Shown here in pieces: positions 1 to 13,999 of a stretch of 64,000 nucleotides of DNA; positions within the stretch are counted from its first letter, which is position 1, and each line of letters opens with the position of its first letter. Source of the stretch: Paragonimus westermani. Its lineage: Eukaryota; Platyhelminthes; Trematoda; Plagiorchiida; Troglotrematidae. The translations under genes and the position numbers were made by a program. The notes beneath the pieces are model-generated. The model ran no database searches. It saw only the letters and a program-made list of their open reading frames with translations, and was not told the origin of the DNA. The stretch lies in contig QNGE01003619.1 in NCBI GenBank assembly GCA_008508345.1, positions 1-64,000 on the forward strand. The letters run 5' to 3'.

Positions 1-3000
1 AAAACGGTTCATCCAAGTCCATCAAGAGCTTGATCGTTACGCATTTAGTCGATAACATAAATTGAGTCGAGCTCATCACGTTCTCTTTGTGATCTACAGG
101 TTTTAAAAATACCACGTGATATCTTTCCGTCTAGGTAGATAAGTTTACAGCGAATTAATTGATAATTTAGTGCACATTTCATTTCCTGTTAAAGAATGCT
201 CACAAATTTATCCGTCTTCATCCACCTCGAAACTCAACGTTGTGGCTCTACAGTCTATTCGGTAGTTGGTAAGTATACTCCATCAATCGAAGCTCTATGT
301 CATAATGCAGGATTCAATCACTTTCGACGGGGTACTCTATTGTTGCGTGAGTTTTTGCCCTCTGAATTCATTGAACGATTCAAACTAGACTTGAGACGGA
401 AGAAACACCGCCAAAAAACACTTCAGCAACTGCCCAGTTACATAGACGTTCAATTTATTCAGAAAAGATACGGTTTGTTGATGTTAGCTAGTCAGAAGCA
501 ACCGTAGAGCTGAGTTAGCAAAATATCATAAAACTATTCCTAGCTAAAACAGCGAGCTGCGAAATCTTGTTGACTTAATTTGCTCAAATCACTCAAAAGC
601 ACAATACTTATATCTGTACGTGCGCCTAAATGGACGCCTTGCAGCAGTGCGGAAGCTAACTTACAGCAAACGACTGACTGTACATCATTACACGTAGGTT
701 ACTAATACAGACATACTAGCAATGAAGGTAGTGCCGTCAAAGTTGACAAGGCGTGAATGTCTTGCGTTAGAGACATCCATATGCATCAAAAATGTATCTT
801 GATGTGAATTATCATTTACTGCTAAGTAGGAGTGAATATTACGAAGGACGGACTTTTAAAGGCGTGCATAAAAATACCGGCGCCTTACACACCAAGGTTG
901 ATGGGACATACGGAATTCGCTGTAAAATTTTTCCCCATGAAATTACACGTTATTCTCGTAAGTTTAAAAAACGTTTAGTTAAAAAGATGACTAGCCTTCA
1001 CACGAGCGTTCAGTGCTTTTGCGCTTGCGGTCAAACAGTTTTGATCGATTAAAGTTTTGCAGCTCGGAGATTTTTGTACAGTCACGTTCTTTTTACAATC
1101 GGGGTTGGAGCTCAATTAGTTCTGGGCAACCTTGCTGATCATCCAGGCAATGAGTCAACAACACTTTGTTCTGTACACCCGGTTGTGATTAGTATAGATG
1201 CTACCAGATCTACTAGGGTGTAGACAAACTAACCAACCTCGTGACTACCAGCTACAACCATGCAGTTGGGATTTTTCATCAAAGGACGTTGGGGAAATTA
1301 TCAAATACGGTACTAAATGTTTTAACTTGAAAATAATCCTTACGTCTCAGGTTGTGAGCTGAAGTTAGCAAGTTAGCGACTGCTTCCACTTTAGATGACT
1401 AAGTATCATGCAGATTTCTAACAAACAGTCAGGATTACCACACTGTATGGAACAATTCGGTCCTGTATGTTATGATGATAACGGCGTAGTGATCAACGGG
1501 CATGCTTAAGGTTCGCGTCTTGGTCGTTAAAAAAGTCAAACACAGGGCTTCTCTTCAACAGTGACTGGCTGAGTTTTAATTCGGTAATTTTAATTATAAT
1601 GCAACACTCGCCAGCTTCTTTACAAACCACGATTGCCCCGAGAATTCAATTATCAGGAAATTCACAGGTGTGGCGCAAGTCTCATTAAATGTGCAAGTAT
1701 TACTGACGGCACAGGGTGGTTGCTAATGCTATGGTCTGCACTCAACACGAAAGAAAGGCAGCGTACCACCGACGTCTTCAGTGGATGACCTTTGGTTTAT
1801 TTCGAGTTGCCCATAAACAGTTTGACAGTTTAGTGCACATCTAATTGAAAAAACCTTTCTACATCTTGATTCGCTTCTGGCTCTCCGCTGTTCCATATAC
1901 GTTGACTTGCATACATGTACAGCAGTCAAATACAAAGAACTATGTAGGCAATCAGAGAATATGTTTTGCGTAGAAAACTGTTTGCACCAAATATTGCGCA
2001 GAAGTAATCGAGCCAACGATAGGTGAAATTCTGTATATTTTTTGTGGTAACATCAGTTGCATTATTTTCTGGAAATGATATCATTATGTTCTCGTTTTTG
2101 TTAGATGAAACGAGTAGTTCAGTAATCTTTGGGAAAAAGATTTATAGCTGGGGTTTTACCGGATGTTCGTATTTGAACAAACTGTATATATTGCCCTATT
2201 GACATACTCATTTGAAAAAGTACGTGTATTTTACACGTTTTCAATGACGGTGATATGTAAAAGATATGTACCGCAGTTTTTTCGACAAACGTGCCAGAAG
2301 TGACAGACATGATTTAGTGTAGAACTGCGATTTGAACACAGATTCTAGTTAACATTTAGCCATTTGCGACCGGTTTTGACCGGTTTTGTGAATTTCTGAT
2401 TCTTCGTGGAAGATGCAAAAGATAGTTCAACAGTTGGATTGCAACCAACAAGTAGTGGACACATTTCGTTACGAACAGTTGACAGCTTCTCTGGATAGTA
2501 CGGTTTTTTCCGATGATATGAGACAAAGTAAAATCTGCCTTACTTGGCATTTTATGCTTGCAGCATATTGATTACCAGATAGACTTAAGTGAAATGTGAC
2601 GAATTTTGGTAAATCCATCGGGGAAAAAACTTTATAGTTGTAGACGTTACCACAAAGTGGAATAAACCAGTAAAGTATTCTACAGAGTGATTTCCACTGG
2701 TGAATTTTATTCCGAAATCCGTGTGACAGTGTACTTTGGAGCCAATACGCGAATTCGAGGTGTACAACAAATGTCAACGTGTGTCTAAACGTCTGTAATA
2801 AAGCTCCTATTAGTAAAGTGTATTCAAAAAGCTGCAATCGAAGATTACTACAAAGTACAAAAATTCTTGGCTCGATCGATTCGCATGTTTATTAGTTAAT
2901 CAGCTTTACAAGTCTGTGCGAAAATCTGTTTTATTCGCATGATTCAAAACTCGTTCATTGTTTCGGGATACACAAATGATGAACATCACGACTTATATGA

Positions 3001-6000
3001 AGTATGCGCCTAGTTCATCGGAGCGTAGTGATTCGTGTACATATTTTATATTCTACTGTGTTTGCAACATAATTTTCCTCTAGGCTTAAGCTTTAAAGCT
3101 AAGAGTGTTGAGTAACCGGTAAATCTAAAAACGAGCCCTATTTTCACAAAGATTTTATGCAGTATTGCTAGAAGAAAACTGACCAAGTTAACTAATGCAG
3201 CCACATGAGTTTTCTCTTTGTTTTGTTGAAATCATTTGACCAGCTTTCGCAATCAATCAAAATCTGTGCCAACAAATGATCGGAAGAAAATATTACCAAC
3301 ACCGAAAGTGACGCCGAAGTTGTTAAGTTGGTACCCAGTATTTCTCAAAGAAATGTTTGGGATTAGCCTATGAACAACTTAAGATGCACTCCCGCCAAGC
3401 AAACAAGGATAGCTATTTAAAAATAAGTTAAAAGTGGGGTTCAAAGAAAACTAGATCACCATCACGATGTCACCAAGCAGAAATAAGAATCGTCAACGTT
3501 TTCCATATTCACAGTTGCAAAAATAAAATGGGTGATATTACACAGCTCAGTTTACAATGTGACCTTACGAACCAAATTGTTGTAGAAGACTATGTAAATG
3601 TTGTTCACCACTTAATCGACTGACCGAATCCAATAAGTCACACAACAGCTTTTTCCACAACTGCCTCTTCACATTGTACATTCACTGGTGAAAATAATAG
3701 TGAACAATGTACTCGGTTGCTTCCCAGTAAACTATTTGTCTTCCCAAGAAAGCAAACCAAATATGTACAGCTCAAAGTTTTTCAGGGTTCGAAGTGAAAT
3801 CAGTTGAACTGTTTACTAATCTGTAGCTTTTTCGTAGCATACAGTAAGAATGACTAGGCTGGCGTATGCTACCAATGAAATCGCCGTACGGATTTAAATA
3901 TTCTGTGAACATTTGACGTTTCGGTCATCGTCAACGGCAGCACCAGCAATTATTTCGCAGGCGTTACTCATACCAGTTTATAGGTTATCGCTTTTTTAAA
4001 CTTTAATCGTGATTCCGTACGTTAGAGTGTTGTTTTACATTGTGTTAAAAAAACTACTTCAGAAACTTGAAAGTTTATGTGAGCTGACATTAATTAGTAT
4101 TGGTGTGAGATCCACGTTGTTGTTGTATTCATTGTTCACCATCATGCTGATATTGTAATATAGTAGTAATGATGAAGGTACACATCATGTATTTGTGTTT
4201 TTAGCGTGAAAAACACACAACTCGGACGGTGTCCATCGGTGTTTTTCCTCATGCATTTGATGTTAGGCAAATTGTAGACACAGTTTTGTTGATTCGATAG
4301 GTCAGTGTAGATACCCATTCACTATGGGTTATTCTGAGGTATTCCAATCACATGCCAGTTGCCAGGATTTTTAAGTTATCAAAAGTTCGAAAAGTTCCGC
4401 AAAAAGATTTTCATTCCTTTGTCCGCAAATGCTTGCACACCGTTTACGTCTTCAAACGCTTTTTATTGCTACAGATAGAAAAAAATGAAGAATGCTTTTC
4501 ACAACAGAACCCCTGAAATCTCTTGAAAATAAGAGAGAATACCGTGGTTTTAATTGTGATCAATATCATGCCATTATAAAGCAATAACCCAGATACCCCA
4601 AAAATGTATTAAAGTGAACTTTGGGGTTGGGTCCAAGTAGCAATCCAAGTTTGGTGAGAATATCAGTTGGTCAAACCGAAGCCAACTGTTTGTCAAACAC
4701 AAGTGAGAGTTAACTTCATTTATCAAGTTCTGTTTTTTCTACTCCAGACAGAAGTATCACTTGTTATGTTTCACTTTATCACAGAAAGTAGAATTAAGGT
4801 AACCCCTAATCGCCTTTTCTGGAAAAACAAGTAACCTAAGAGGTCATATTCAGCCTGGAAGACGGCGTATATTGGATATCTGCAAAGTAATATGTACAAA
4901 GTTCAAAACTGTTATAATGAACCAGCAGGCAATGGCAACTTCGCTGAATCTCACGACTTGCATAAGACAGTGAAGTGGGGGTTTATAACAGCATGACAAA
5001 AGTTTTCGTGCAAAAGATGAGCAACATTGCATACGTGAATACAAGTTTTCCATCATAGTAGGTTTCGTATGAACAAAGCTGAATATGACGTTGGGATTTT
5101 CCTGTATTCAGGCAGTCTGATGTCATTCAGTGCAATCTTTCTTCCCTGGAATCCAAATCAGTCTCACGATTGCTTTTGTGTTATAGACGATGAGCAGTTC
5201 ATTATGTTTCTTTGCAATATGAGCTTTATTGCCGAATTCACAAGTAACTGCGGTGTGTCGGTATGTTGAGACTCTGTCTGATTTGTACCAAAACGATCAA
5301 CCGGTCATCTGTTTTTGGTTTGCCGAATTACTTTTCCAAAACCACGGAAGTGAAATTCGAAATAAAATGTTTTGACACTTTCGGGTGTTCGTTTCTTACT
5401 AGATAGTCTCCTTAACCGACTGGTGAATTGCACCAGCAGTGGATAGGTTTCAGTGAATATGAGCCTAGTCGCTTTTTAAGCCTTCGATCATTTATTAAAC
5501 GGTCTGGTCAAGAAGGAACAGCAACTTAAGAGAAACGTTCGACTTGGTAGTAGTGAGTTATTCTTTTCAGCATTATTTCGATTTGGTTTGCTTGTCCGTG
5601 AAAATCCTGTCATATTTCTTTAAGTCAGAATATTAAGCAAGAATTTTCCCCCTTAAACATGTTTCACCTTTGAAAACTTATCCTCGTCCTCAAGGATCTT
5701 TGAGTGAATTCTTGACTGAGGTGAAATTGCTAGTCAGATCTCACACGTCGAAGGTGGTCGTAGCTCACGTTCGATCTGACTGATATTTGACTAAGTCAAG
5801 TGTATATAATGGGAAGCAATTTGACTGTCATGCTTTTTTGCATCCCTAAACTATTGCATAGTATTTTTCATGGATTATCTCTTAAACAATATGTCACTGA
5901 CGTGCCGATGATGCACCTGCGTGCAACTAATAGTGCATACTGTACTACTGTCAGAGAATAACACATACGTCAGCCAGAAGGGCTCCAGTAAGTTTTCCGT

Positions 6001-9000
6001 ATTGAAGCGATCAATTTATTAACGTCTGTAAATGTATAAATGTATAATTTCTCTCCCACGGTTGTATTACATGGCTGAGTTTGAAATCTAGCAGTAGACT
6101 GACTATTAGCTGGTCAGACTGTTCAAAATGTATTTATACGCCCGGCTGATTGCTGCAGAGAATAAGCTCGTGGGTTGCAAGATAATATTTATGTTGAGCA
6201 AATGGTTTGCCTCAAGATTAATCAAATAAACGACTTCAGTTATTTAGAATTTATTCTCCCACACGCATTTTCATTGTTGACTGTCTATTTGACATCAACA
6301 GATGCCATAGTCAATAACAAACTACGTCGTGCAGCCAGAGCGTTTAGGTACATTTAAACCATTTGGCAAAAAGTGCTGAACATCGATGCTTTCATGAAAC
6401 TCACCTCCATTTGTATCGTCGACTATCTGTGCTAACTTAGAATAACTTGATCTTCTGCTCCTCGCTAAATCTGCCCAGGAGTGCGAGTAGAACACCTTTA
6501 ATCTTTCGCGTAATTAGCATCTTTAAGTTGCCTTGCAGTTTCCTATCCCCAGTGAGATCTTAGTTGAATTTTTTCTTTGCCAACTATGTACTGCATTTGC
6601 GTACTTGATATGTGGAAACAATGTCTACACCCAAAATGCATCTAAAAGCTATACCTAACAAGACTGCGTTTCTAACCCCTGTCTTGTGCCCAACAGTAAG
6701 GGTAACTTCCGGCGCGTTTCATCCCGAAATTCACAATGTTTCACTTTAAGTTCATATGCTCCAAACATTCGCCCCTACTGCAAACGAACAGTCATATAAC
6801 TGTTAACACGTCTGATCATGGGATTTACTCGAAGGAATCTACTAGCCGACTATATCATGCAAAAAGAAATAAGGAACGATATAACTTTGTCCGAACTCGT
6901 CATAACAGAGAACTTCTTGAAGCCATCTGGTTTAGCTCATTGTAGACTCAAGTGATAGTAACCTCGAAATTTAAGCTTTCTGGTGCAACTATCCGGCAGC
7001 GCTTGCCTGTAAATTGCTTCCATGTTGGTTTTGTCAAACTCGGAGCTAATCCAGTTGATGAAACCGACAGGGCAACAACAGTGAGAGTTAGCTTAAAACA
7101 GCCCCGTAGAGCACTTTAGCTTATATAAATTAGTAAATGTACTCAACCAGGAGAGATAACAAGCGTTAGCCCAGCTCATAAATCCAAGTAAACAGTTTTT
7201 TCAAAGAGGGCGCTAGAAACACTAGTTTTTAAGTTCTGGCTATCACAAGGTAAATCAACTTTTGCTAGTTTACATGAACGATATACAATCACTCGATTAC
7301 ATTTAAAATTCAGCATGGTGTGTGGAAGTGTGTGTGTGTGTGAAAGGCGTCTGCAAAATATACTAAAAATGCCGCTATAATAAATCACAGGGAACAAACA
7401 TTTTTTGTGGCCTTGTTAACTTTCGACATCTTCCGGCCTAACTCCGAACAAAGCTAGTAGTGGACTTGGAGTGAAAGCAGCAACTTTCGGTCGCTGGGCT
7501 CAAACCGCTACCACCTTAAGTGTTGGAAGAATGAAAACTGACATAACTAGTTCCGCTTGGAAAAGACGGGAATTTGTGTTAACTCTGATGTGGCCAAGTA
7601 ATGGGTGAGTAAGTAACCAACGTACACGCGATGAAAAATTTGTATTATAGTGTAGTAGCCTCATTTGGGTTACGGCAGCCAGTGTGGTGAAAAGAACCGG
7701 AATGTTTAACAGAAGTTTTAGGCCACATAAGCTAATTTGTTTAGCTAAAGAGACTCTGAGGACAAATAATTCGGTACACTGCTTCCATATAATCCATTCT
7801 GACAACTCGTGTTCAGGAAGGAAGCGTCATAAATGCTTCATACTACTTCCAAAGATACAGTGACTTATGCCGTAGTATATCAGTTGCTCAGAAGAACAAC
7901 TCATATTCCCGAAGGTAAGAGAGTAGTTCACTTCGTCAATACGAGAAACCTTCTATTCAAAGAGCGGTGTTAGTTGGGTCCGCAATCCGTCTGCTGTGGG
8001 TTATTTTGTTGATGTATACAGTAAGTCTCAAACAAACAGTTGTTCATGGTATTCCTTCAGTCGCTATTACACCGAAAATGCCTGCACCCATAGGCTAAAC
8101 TAAAGACGTGGAACACAAAATCGGGCTCTATGATTTACCACATTTCTAACATTTTAACAGATGGAAGATGAGGCTGTGAGACCAAATAATCACGGTATGT
8201 ATAATCTAACTATTTGATACACACTTGTTATGGATGAAACGGCGACAACCGCAATTTGGTAAAGCAATAGTCTCAGCTCATTGAACAATTAGCTGGCCGC
8301 TGGCAACCTGAATGATTTAACAACAGTGTTCGTTAGCATCCATTGTCGACAAGTCACTCTCAGATCATCGTTGAAAATGTACCTTTTTTCTGTCATCGTT
8401 ACCACACGGTCCTACATTTTCATTTGCGTTACCTAATCTGCTCTTGCTGCATAAGCAGTTACGATGAGGAATACAGCGAATAGCAAATAGCAAAATTATC
8501 AAGTAACCATTTAATTGTCCTAACTACAACTATTATTGCTTAATGAACTTGAAGTAACGTATTGAACGAGAATAGATCAAAGCTGTAACACACTGCCGAT
8601 GTTGAATCTTACAAAATTCAAAGTATTCACAGTTTAAACACTCAGATAGCCAGTCAGCATAAATACTAACCGAGTAAATTTTGGGTTTGCGTACAGCTGT
8701 ATCATAGTGTTGGAAGTAGAAACCTGGGTATAAATTGGAGTTGTTCAACTGGCAGCCGATCACAGTTATTTCAGGGTCAAAGCTGTCAAAAGTAAGAGAG
8801 TTAGCCTATTCGAAACATTAGTAGGCGATTTACAAATGAATAGATCCCGTTTCTATCAACCTACGGGTTATTTTGCCAGAAATATTTAGCCTACACTGAG
8901 GTCTTGGGTAAATCAGTTTTATACTCCAAATACGTGAACACCTGACATAACCCCATCTTATGAAATAATTCACGTAATTCAGTATACGTTGCCGTCCCGT

Positions 9001-12000
9001 TTCCTACATTCGTTTCGACTTCGGGTTGGACGCATTTGTATTAATGTATCAAATTGGCCCGTTTGGAAACAGGTAGCTGGTTACCATTATTTCCCTTCAG
9101 CTGTCTTGTTCTTCTCGAAACACCGATTTTGCCTGAATTCCATGAAGTATACTAGTCAGAAGATCTTCAGCTGTTGTTTCTAAGACATCATCGGATGCAC
9201 TTTTTGAGCGTCGTGAGATATGTTACTGGTGAGGTTGCTTAGCCGTCTGTTTTCTGTCTTCTATCACACATGTTTTGGATTGTGGATCCGCTCGCCTGTT
9301 GCTATGTCTTACCTACCACTTTCACAGAAGAATAGGTATTAACTAACATTGTTCTCCAAAATTTTCTACCCTTCAACTTGTCTACCAATTCTGAGGCAGT
9401 CATGTGATGGGTGGGAAAATGATAGCCGACTAACAGGTTGACTATAACTTTGGTTATAGTGTTTGCGCAAGCTCGTTTTTCAGTGGTGGTGACCGAAAAA
9501 ATGTTTTAGCCGTATCTGTTCCATTAGGAGTTGAGAGACAGTTGAGAGAGGAAATTTGTATACAAAAGGTTTTGTTGCGTGCCAAATCAGTAGTAAGAGT
9601 GGCCAGATCGAAAGTCAGTTTTAAAATAGCATTAAACAGTTGTTTGAGGATACTTGGGGCAGACAGTTACAATTGTTTTGAGATTTTTCGAGCTTCTATT
9701 TACCCTACTACACTACACGATGTAAGCTCATTTTATTTGGGGAAGTCACCCGTGAACTGGAGTCAAGGCCTGCACGTTTGGTAGCAAACACGGGTTGAAC
9801 TGGACAACATGGACGACAGTTCATTGAAGCACCATGGATGTGTTAGACACTTTGAGTACTGTTTTTAAGGCTGCCCTAACAAATCTGGTGTTTCAATGAG
9901 TTAATTGATTAATGAATCACGTTAAAACCCACCGCATGACTTTGAGGGGACTGCCCTTTGCTGGACATGCTTTATTTACAAACTTCTCAGATTGCTTTTT
10001 CCATTAAGTACGGGCTACCGACCAACGGCGAGATCACATCCAACAATATTTACAGTCAACCGCAACTTTTTACATTAATGCCCCGACCGTTCCACTGCAA
10101 TGAGTGGATTGGGCCATATATTTGCTTTGCCAAACGCAAGTGCACTGACGCTGAAACCTATATTTGTATAATGGCAAACGGAGAAACGCTTATAGACCTG
10201 GCACAGCTCATCCCATGAGTAAGAGATAGGTTCGAGTAAGCAACAAAACGTATGAAATAAATATAGAGCAGCGCAACCTTTCGGGGGCAAACTGTAAGAG
10301 TTAAAAAGACGTCCCTCCGAGACACCCCATTCTTATGTGGGTCAGTATCAGGCGGAGGACATTCCAATTACATGTACTTTGTTTTCTCAGGAGCACACTC
10401 TCAGTCTATTCGATTCATTTTTAATGTTAAGCGTGTTCATAAACTGGAGCAAACTGTTACTCCTCAGGTGTTTCAGTTGGCCTAGACCAATCCATTGTGG
10501 AGTCACGCTGAACCGTAGGTGATAGGCTGCACATCCGACACATGCTAGGCGCCATTTAACATGCTCCACTAGAACGCCTACTTGACAAACAGTTAGGTCG
10601 GGTACAATGCGGATGCATGGTTTGTTCAATCTTGGACTTCCATTGAGATAACGTACTGGTTAGAACAGGAGCCATCTGATCAAGCTGCTACTCGAGGTAT
10701 ACATTCTACCTTACTTCTCACAATCAGTAGCTAACTACATATCACTTCCTGGCGCGAGTGGCTCGTCTCACAGCTGTTCTCTTAAATGGGCAAGTGATGG
10801 TCAGCAAGGGCATTGTCTATCTGTTAATCCGTCGATCTACTTACAAGACCGCCTTTTCACACACATTGAATCGGAAGATAATCGGAAATTGAGAATAATC
10901 CGTCCGTCAAGCGCAGGGGTGTGAAATTAATAAAATTCATTGGTTTCGCCATATGAGAGACTTATTGAGCTCTGGTTCATAAACTACAAAGGTCCAGATA
11001 CCCTGCATTTTTATCTGTCGAGGTTCGTAGTAGTCGCTCCAGAGAGAAGGCACCAGAGTTGCCATAGATGTGCTGCCATATCAGGGTTGAACTAGCTTGC
11101 AAGTTATGGTCCTCAATTTATACCAAATTATAAGAACCATCTTTGAAGCAAAGTGATCACATCATCCCTTCTGTTGTGTGCATCTCACTGAAACTGATCG
11201 ACCAACACTGAAACCTTTCTTCTATCAAGAAGTGGATCGAATTTCATGAGCAATAGCTACTCTATTACGTTAAGACAGTTCAATTCTCTGCACTAACTAT
11301 TAATCGGGGGTAGAGCTTTATGACTGAGCCTAACCAACACGATTGATGATGCGATTGACAAAGTTGGCCAGTATATGAGTAACGCATTTCAACTCCACCG
11401 ATTTTACATCGCTCGACGGTCTTTGCTGTTGCATCCATTAATGATGTGTGACGACGTCTCAAGGTCAATAATTACAGAGCAGAATATAAAGAGACTTTGA
11501 AATGAACACCATCCTGCACACTTGTAGTTAAAAAGAACCGACTGCTACTTGGGCGGATTTCGAAGAGATGTTCTTTCAACTGAGCATAATGAAATCGCCT
11601 TACGGAGTGTTCCTCTTTTTCTGGTGGACGGACTTCGATCCGAATGAACGCCATCACAAATAGCAGACAAGACTACACCCATGGCAGCAGCCGAGGTGAA
11701 TGACTACTACATTATGCATTGTCAAATAGGCTCAAACTGGAATCAGCCAGCTGCCACAAAATCCAACGCAACTCAATCCAAGTGATAAATCCGAGTTTCT
11801 GAAGCTTCCCGTTTCACACTAACTAACAAATGTTTCGGTTCAAAGAACCCGGAATTACACGTGTGCCCCAGATATTCGATGGATTGCGGCGGCTCGCGCC
11901 TGAATCCTCGCAGTTGTCAGAAAAATATTTGTCGTTGGTGTTGACAAAAAAATCTTTAAAGACCGTTTTTGTTTTCTAACTTGGTTTGGTAGAACTTTGG

Positions 12001-13999
12001 CAGTAAAAATGTGCAAAGTTGTGGCAAATTTTTCTGCTCAACCTAAGATAGTACTGATCAGACTGCGTAACTGTGTTGTCCACCACGCCAGAAGAAAAGG
12101 CCGGCATGGCTTAAAAAGCATACTGCTATAAGAGCGCACGGTGGTTTGGATGGGTGGTACCTTGGCGTTTGTTAATCTGACTGTAGTAGTCAACGATTCT
12201 ACATCGTCAGGCTTCCGAATATCATAGTTCGGTTTCACAGCTTCAAGTTTTGATAAATTTTGGCAAAAGACCGACTACTTATCCTTATAGCCGAGACCAG
12301 CAGATGAAACTTCAGTGAGACCCAGCCTGACGTAATACATCACTCGCGTGAAACAATTCAAAGATAATTTGATCGACTACCATTTAACAGGCTGGGAAGG
12401 TTTAAAGTGTTTCTGTTTGTTTGAAACTGCGCTAGACGGAAGCACTAAAAACTTCGGGTTAAGAAAGTCTCAAGAATTTGTAGGGGTTATATGAGAGTAA
12501 CAAAATAAGTACACATCTAGAGAGGAGTAACTCAATCATAACAAACAAACATGAAACTTGCGGGCTTCAAACTGCCTCAAAGTTGTTCGGACGACCAAGC
12601 TGGTTGAAGTCACGGACTAGCACCGCGATGTTATGCCCTGGGGGAACTGATCCGATATCATACACTGAGGTCGTTGTTACAACAGTTTCAGACAGGGTGT
12701 TCCAGAATTGACAGAACAGAACATTGAAAGAATGTTGTTTGAACTTTAGGCAACACACCCAGTGTTGTAGCTTTGGCGAGTGACCTAGGAAGAAGGTACA
12801 GAAGTATGCATCAACCAGTGCGACAACCGAGTAAGCGTTATTTGCACCAATATAAGATCGTTCTTAACACTATTGTAAATACAGAACTGACGCAGCTCAA
12901 GCAATCCTTCAGGTTTGAGCGGTTAACTAAGCGTTAGGATAGATCGTACAACCTTATGGAATGCCACCATAATTGGGTGATTATCTAAACGTTTTTAGTC
13001 CGAAGGTGAAGTGTCCCTAGATTTGACACGGAGTATAGTTTTGAGACAAGTTCATTTCACGAGCTGGACGGTACTGTGGTGGACGGAACAAGTGCTGTGG
13101 AAAGACAGTGGTTAGATGATGTGAGATTTTACTTGAAGTGCCACTTGCGTGTTTCAAACATCAACATCTGACAGAATTTTGTCAATCAAAACGACATAAT
13201 TGACCTTGTGTAAGTCTTGGGTTTTGAAGCTGATAAAGGAGCGTTCCTGCATCCTTCGATGTACGTCAACAATTGAAATTCTAACCGAAGTCCGTTTTCG
13301 TCACCGCCTTTGGAGTTTCGTCTCCTTTAAATAGGAGATGGCTTCAATGTCGGCCACCAAGGTAGATATCATGTGGTACCATTTCACAGATATCAAGGTT
13401 TTGGCCGAGTCAGTGCGAAGAAGAGCAGAGTCAAGAATTAACACCCTTCACGATGAGCATGTTATTTTGATGCTTTGCGGAAATACGTTATTGACCACAC
13501 GGTGATCACTGTAATAATCTAGCCAGATTCTTTACTGTAGATAAGTTAACTAGAGTGGTCTAAGAATTTGCGTCATGATTAGTTTTAAAGGTATGTATAG
13601 TGGAATTGTAATCCACCTTATGCCAGCCATATTTAAATTGCATCAAATAAGAGGATGTGCTCGCTGCGGAACAACTTTGCAGCGACTTATGTTCTGCGCA
13701 ATTTCGTCCGCGAAATTATTTGTTCATTTTGAAATGAGAGAATTAAGTGGTTTGCCAGTAATACCCTTCGCATTAACTTTCTCTTCTAGTAGTAAGATAG
13801 CATGAGAAGATTATGGCGCTTTTCTAGATCGATCAATAAAACCACCGTAAACAAACATTAAGAAGACGTATCTCATGTTAATGTTCTCCGAAGTAACAGT
13901 TCTTACATTCTGATCACTCATTGACATGTAACCACCTTTAAGCATTAGGATGATGTTCCATAGGGAGGACGTCATGGCTTGGCAGACTGCACAGACATA
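1..13999. other. Non-coding stretch, no gene recognised
   Basis: I see no exon, RNA gene or mobile element that I can name here. Open frames are short (mostly under 110 codons), lie on both strands, overlap each other and show no domain or family motif. The longest are a 122-codon frame on the minus strand at 2469-2837 and a 103-codon frame on the plus strand at 196-507; neither resembles a family I know. The DNA is AT-rich with frequent stop codons, as expected for intergenic or intronic DNA. Divergent exons under about 150 bases could be missed by eye. Confidence 0.6.
7328..7342. repeat. (GT)n microsatellite
   Basis: A short uninterrupted GT run of 15 bases, preceded by a GTGTG tract and followed by GAAAGG. 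It is an ordinary simple-sequence repeat with no visible link to a gene. Confidence 0.85.

Noticed and set aside
13320..13341. Short palindrome TCTCCT-TTAAAT-AGGAGA
   Set aside because: Six-base arms are expected often by chance in a window this long.
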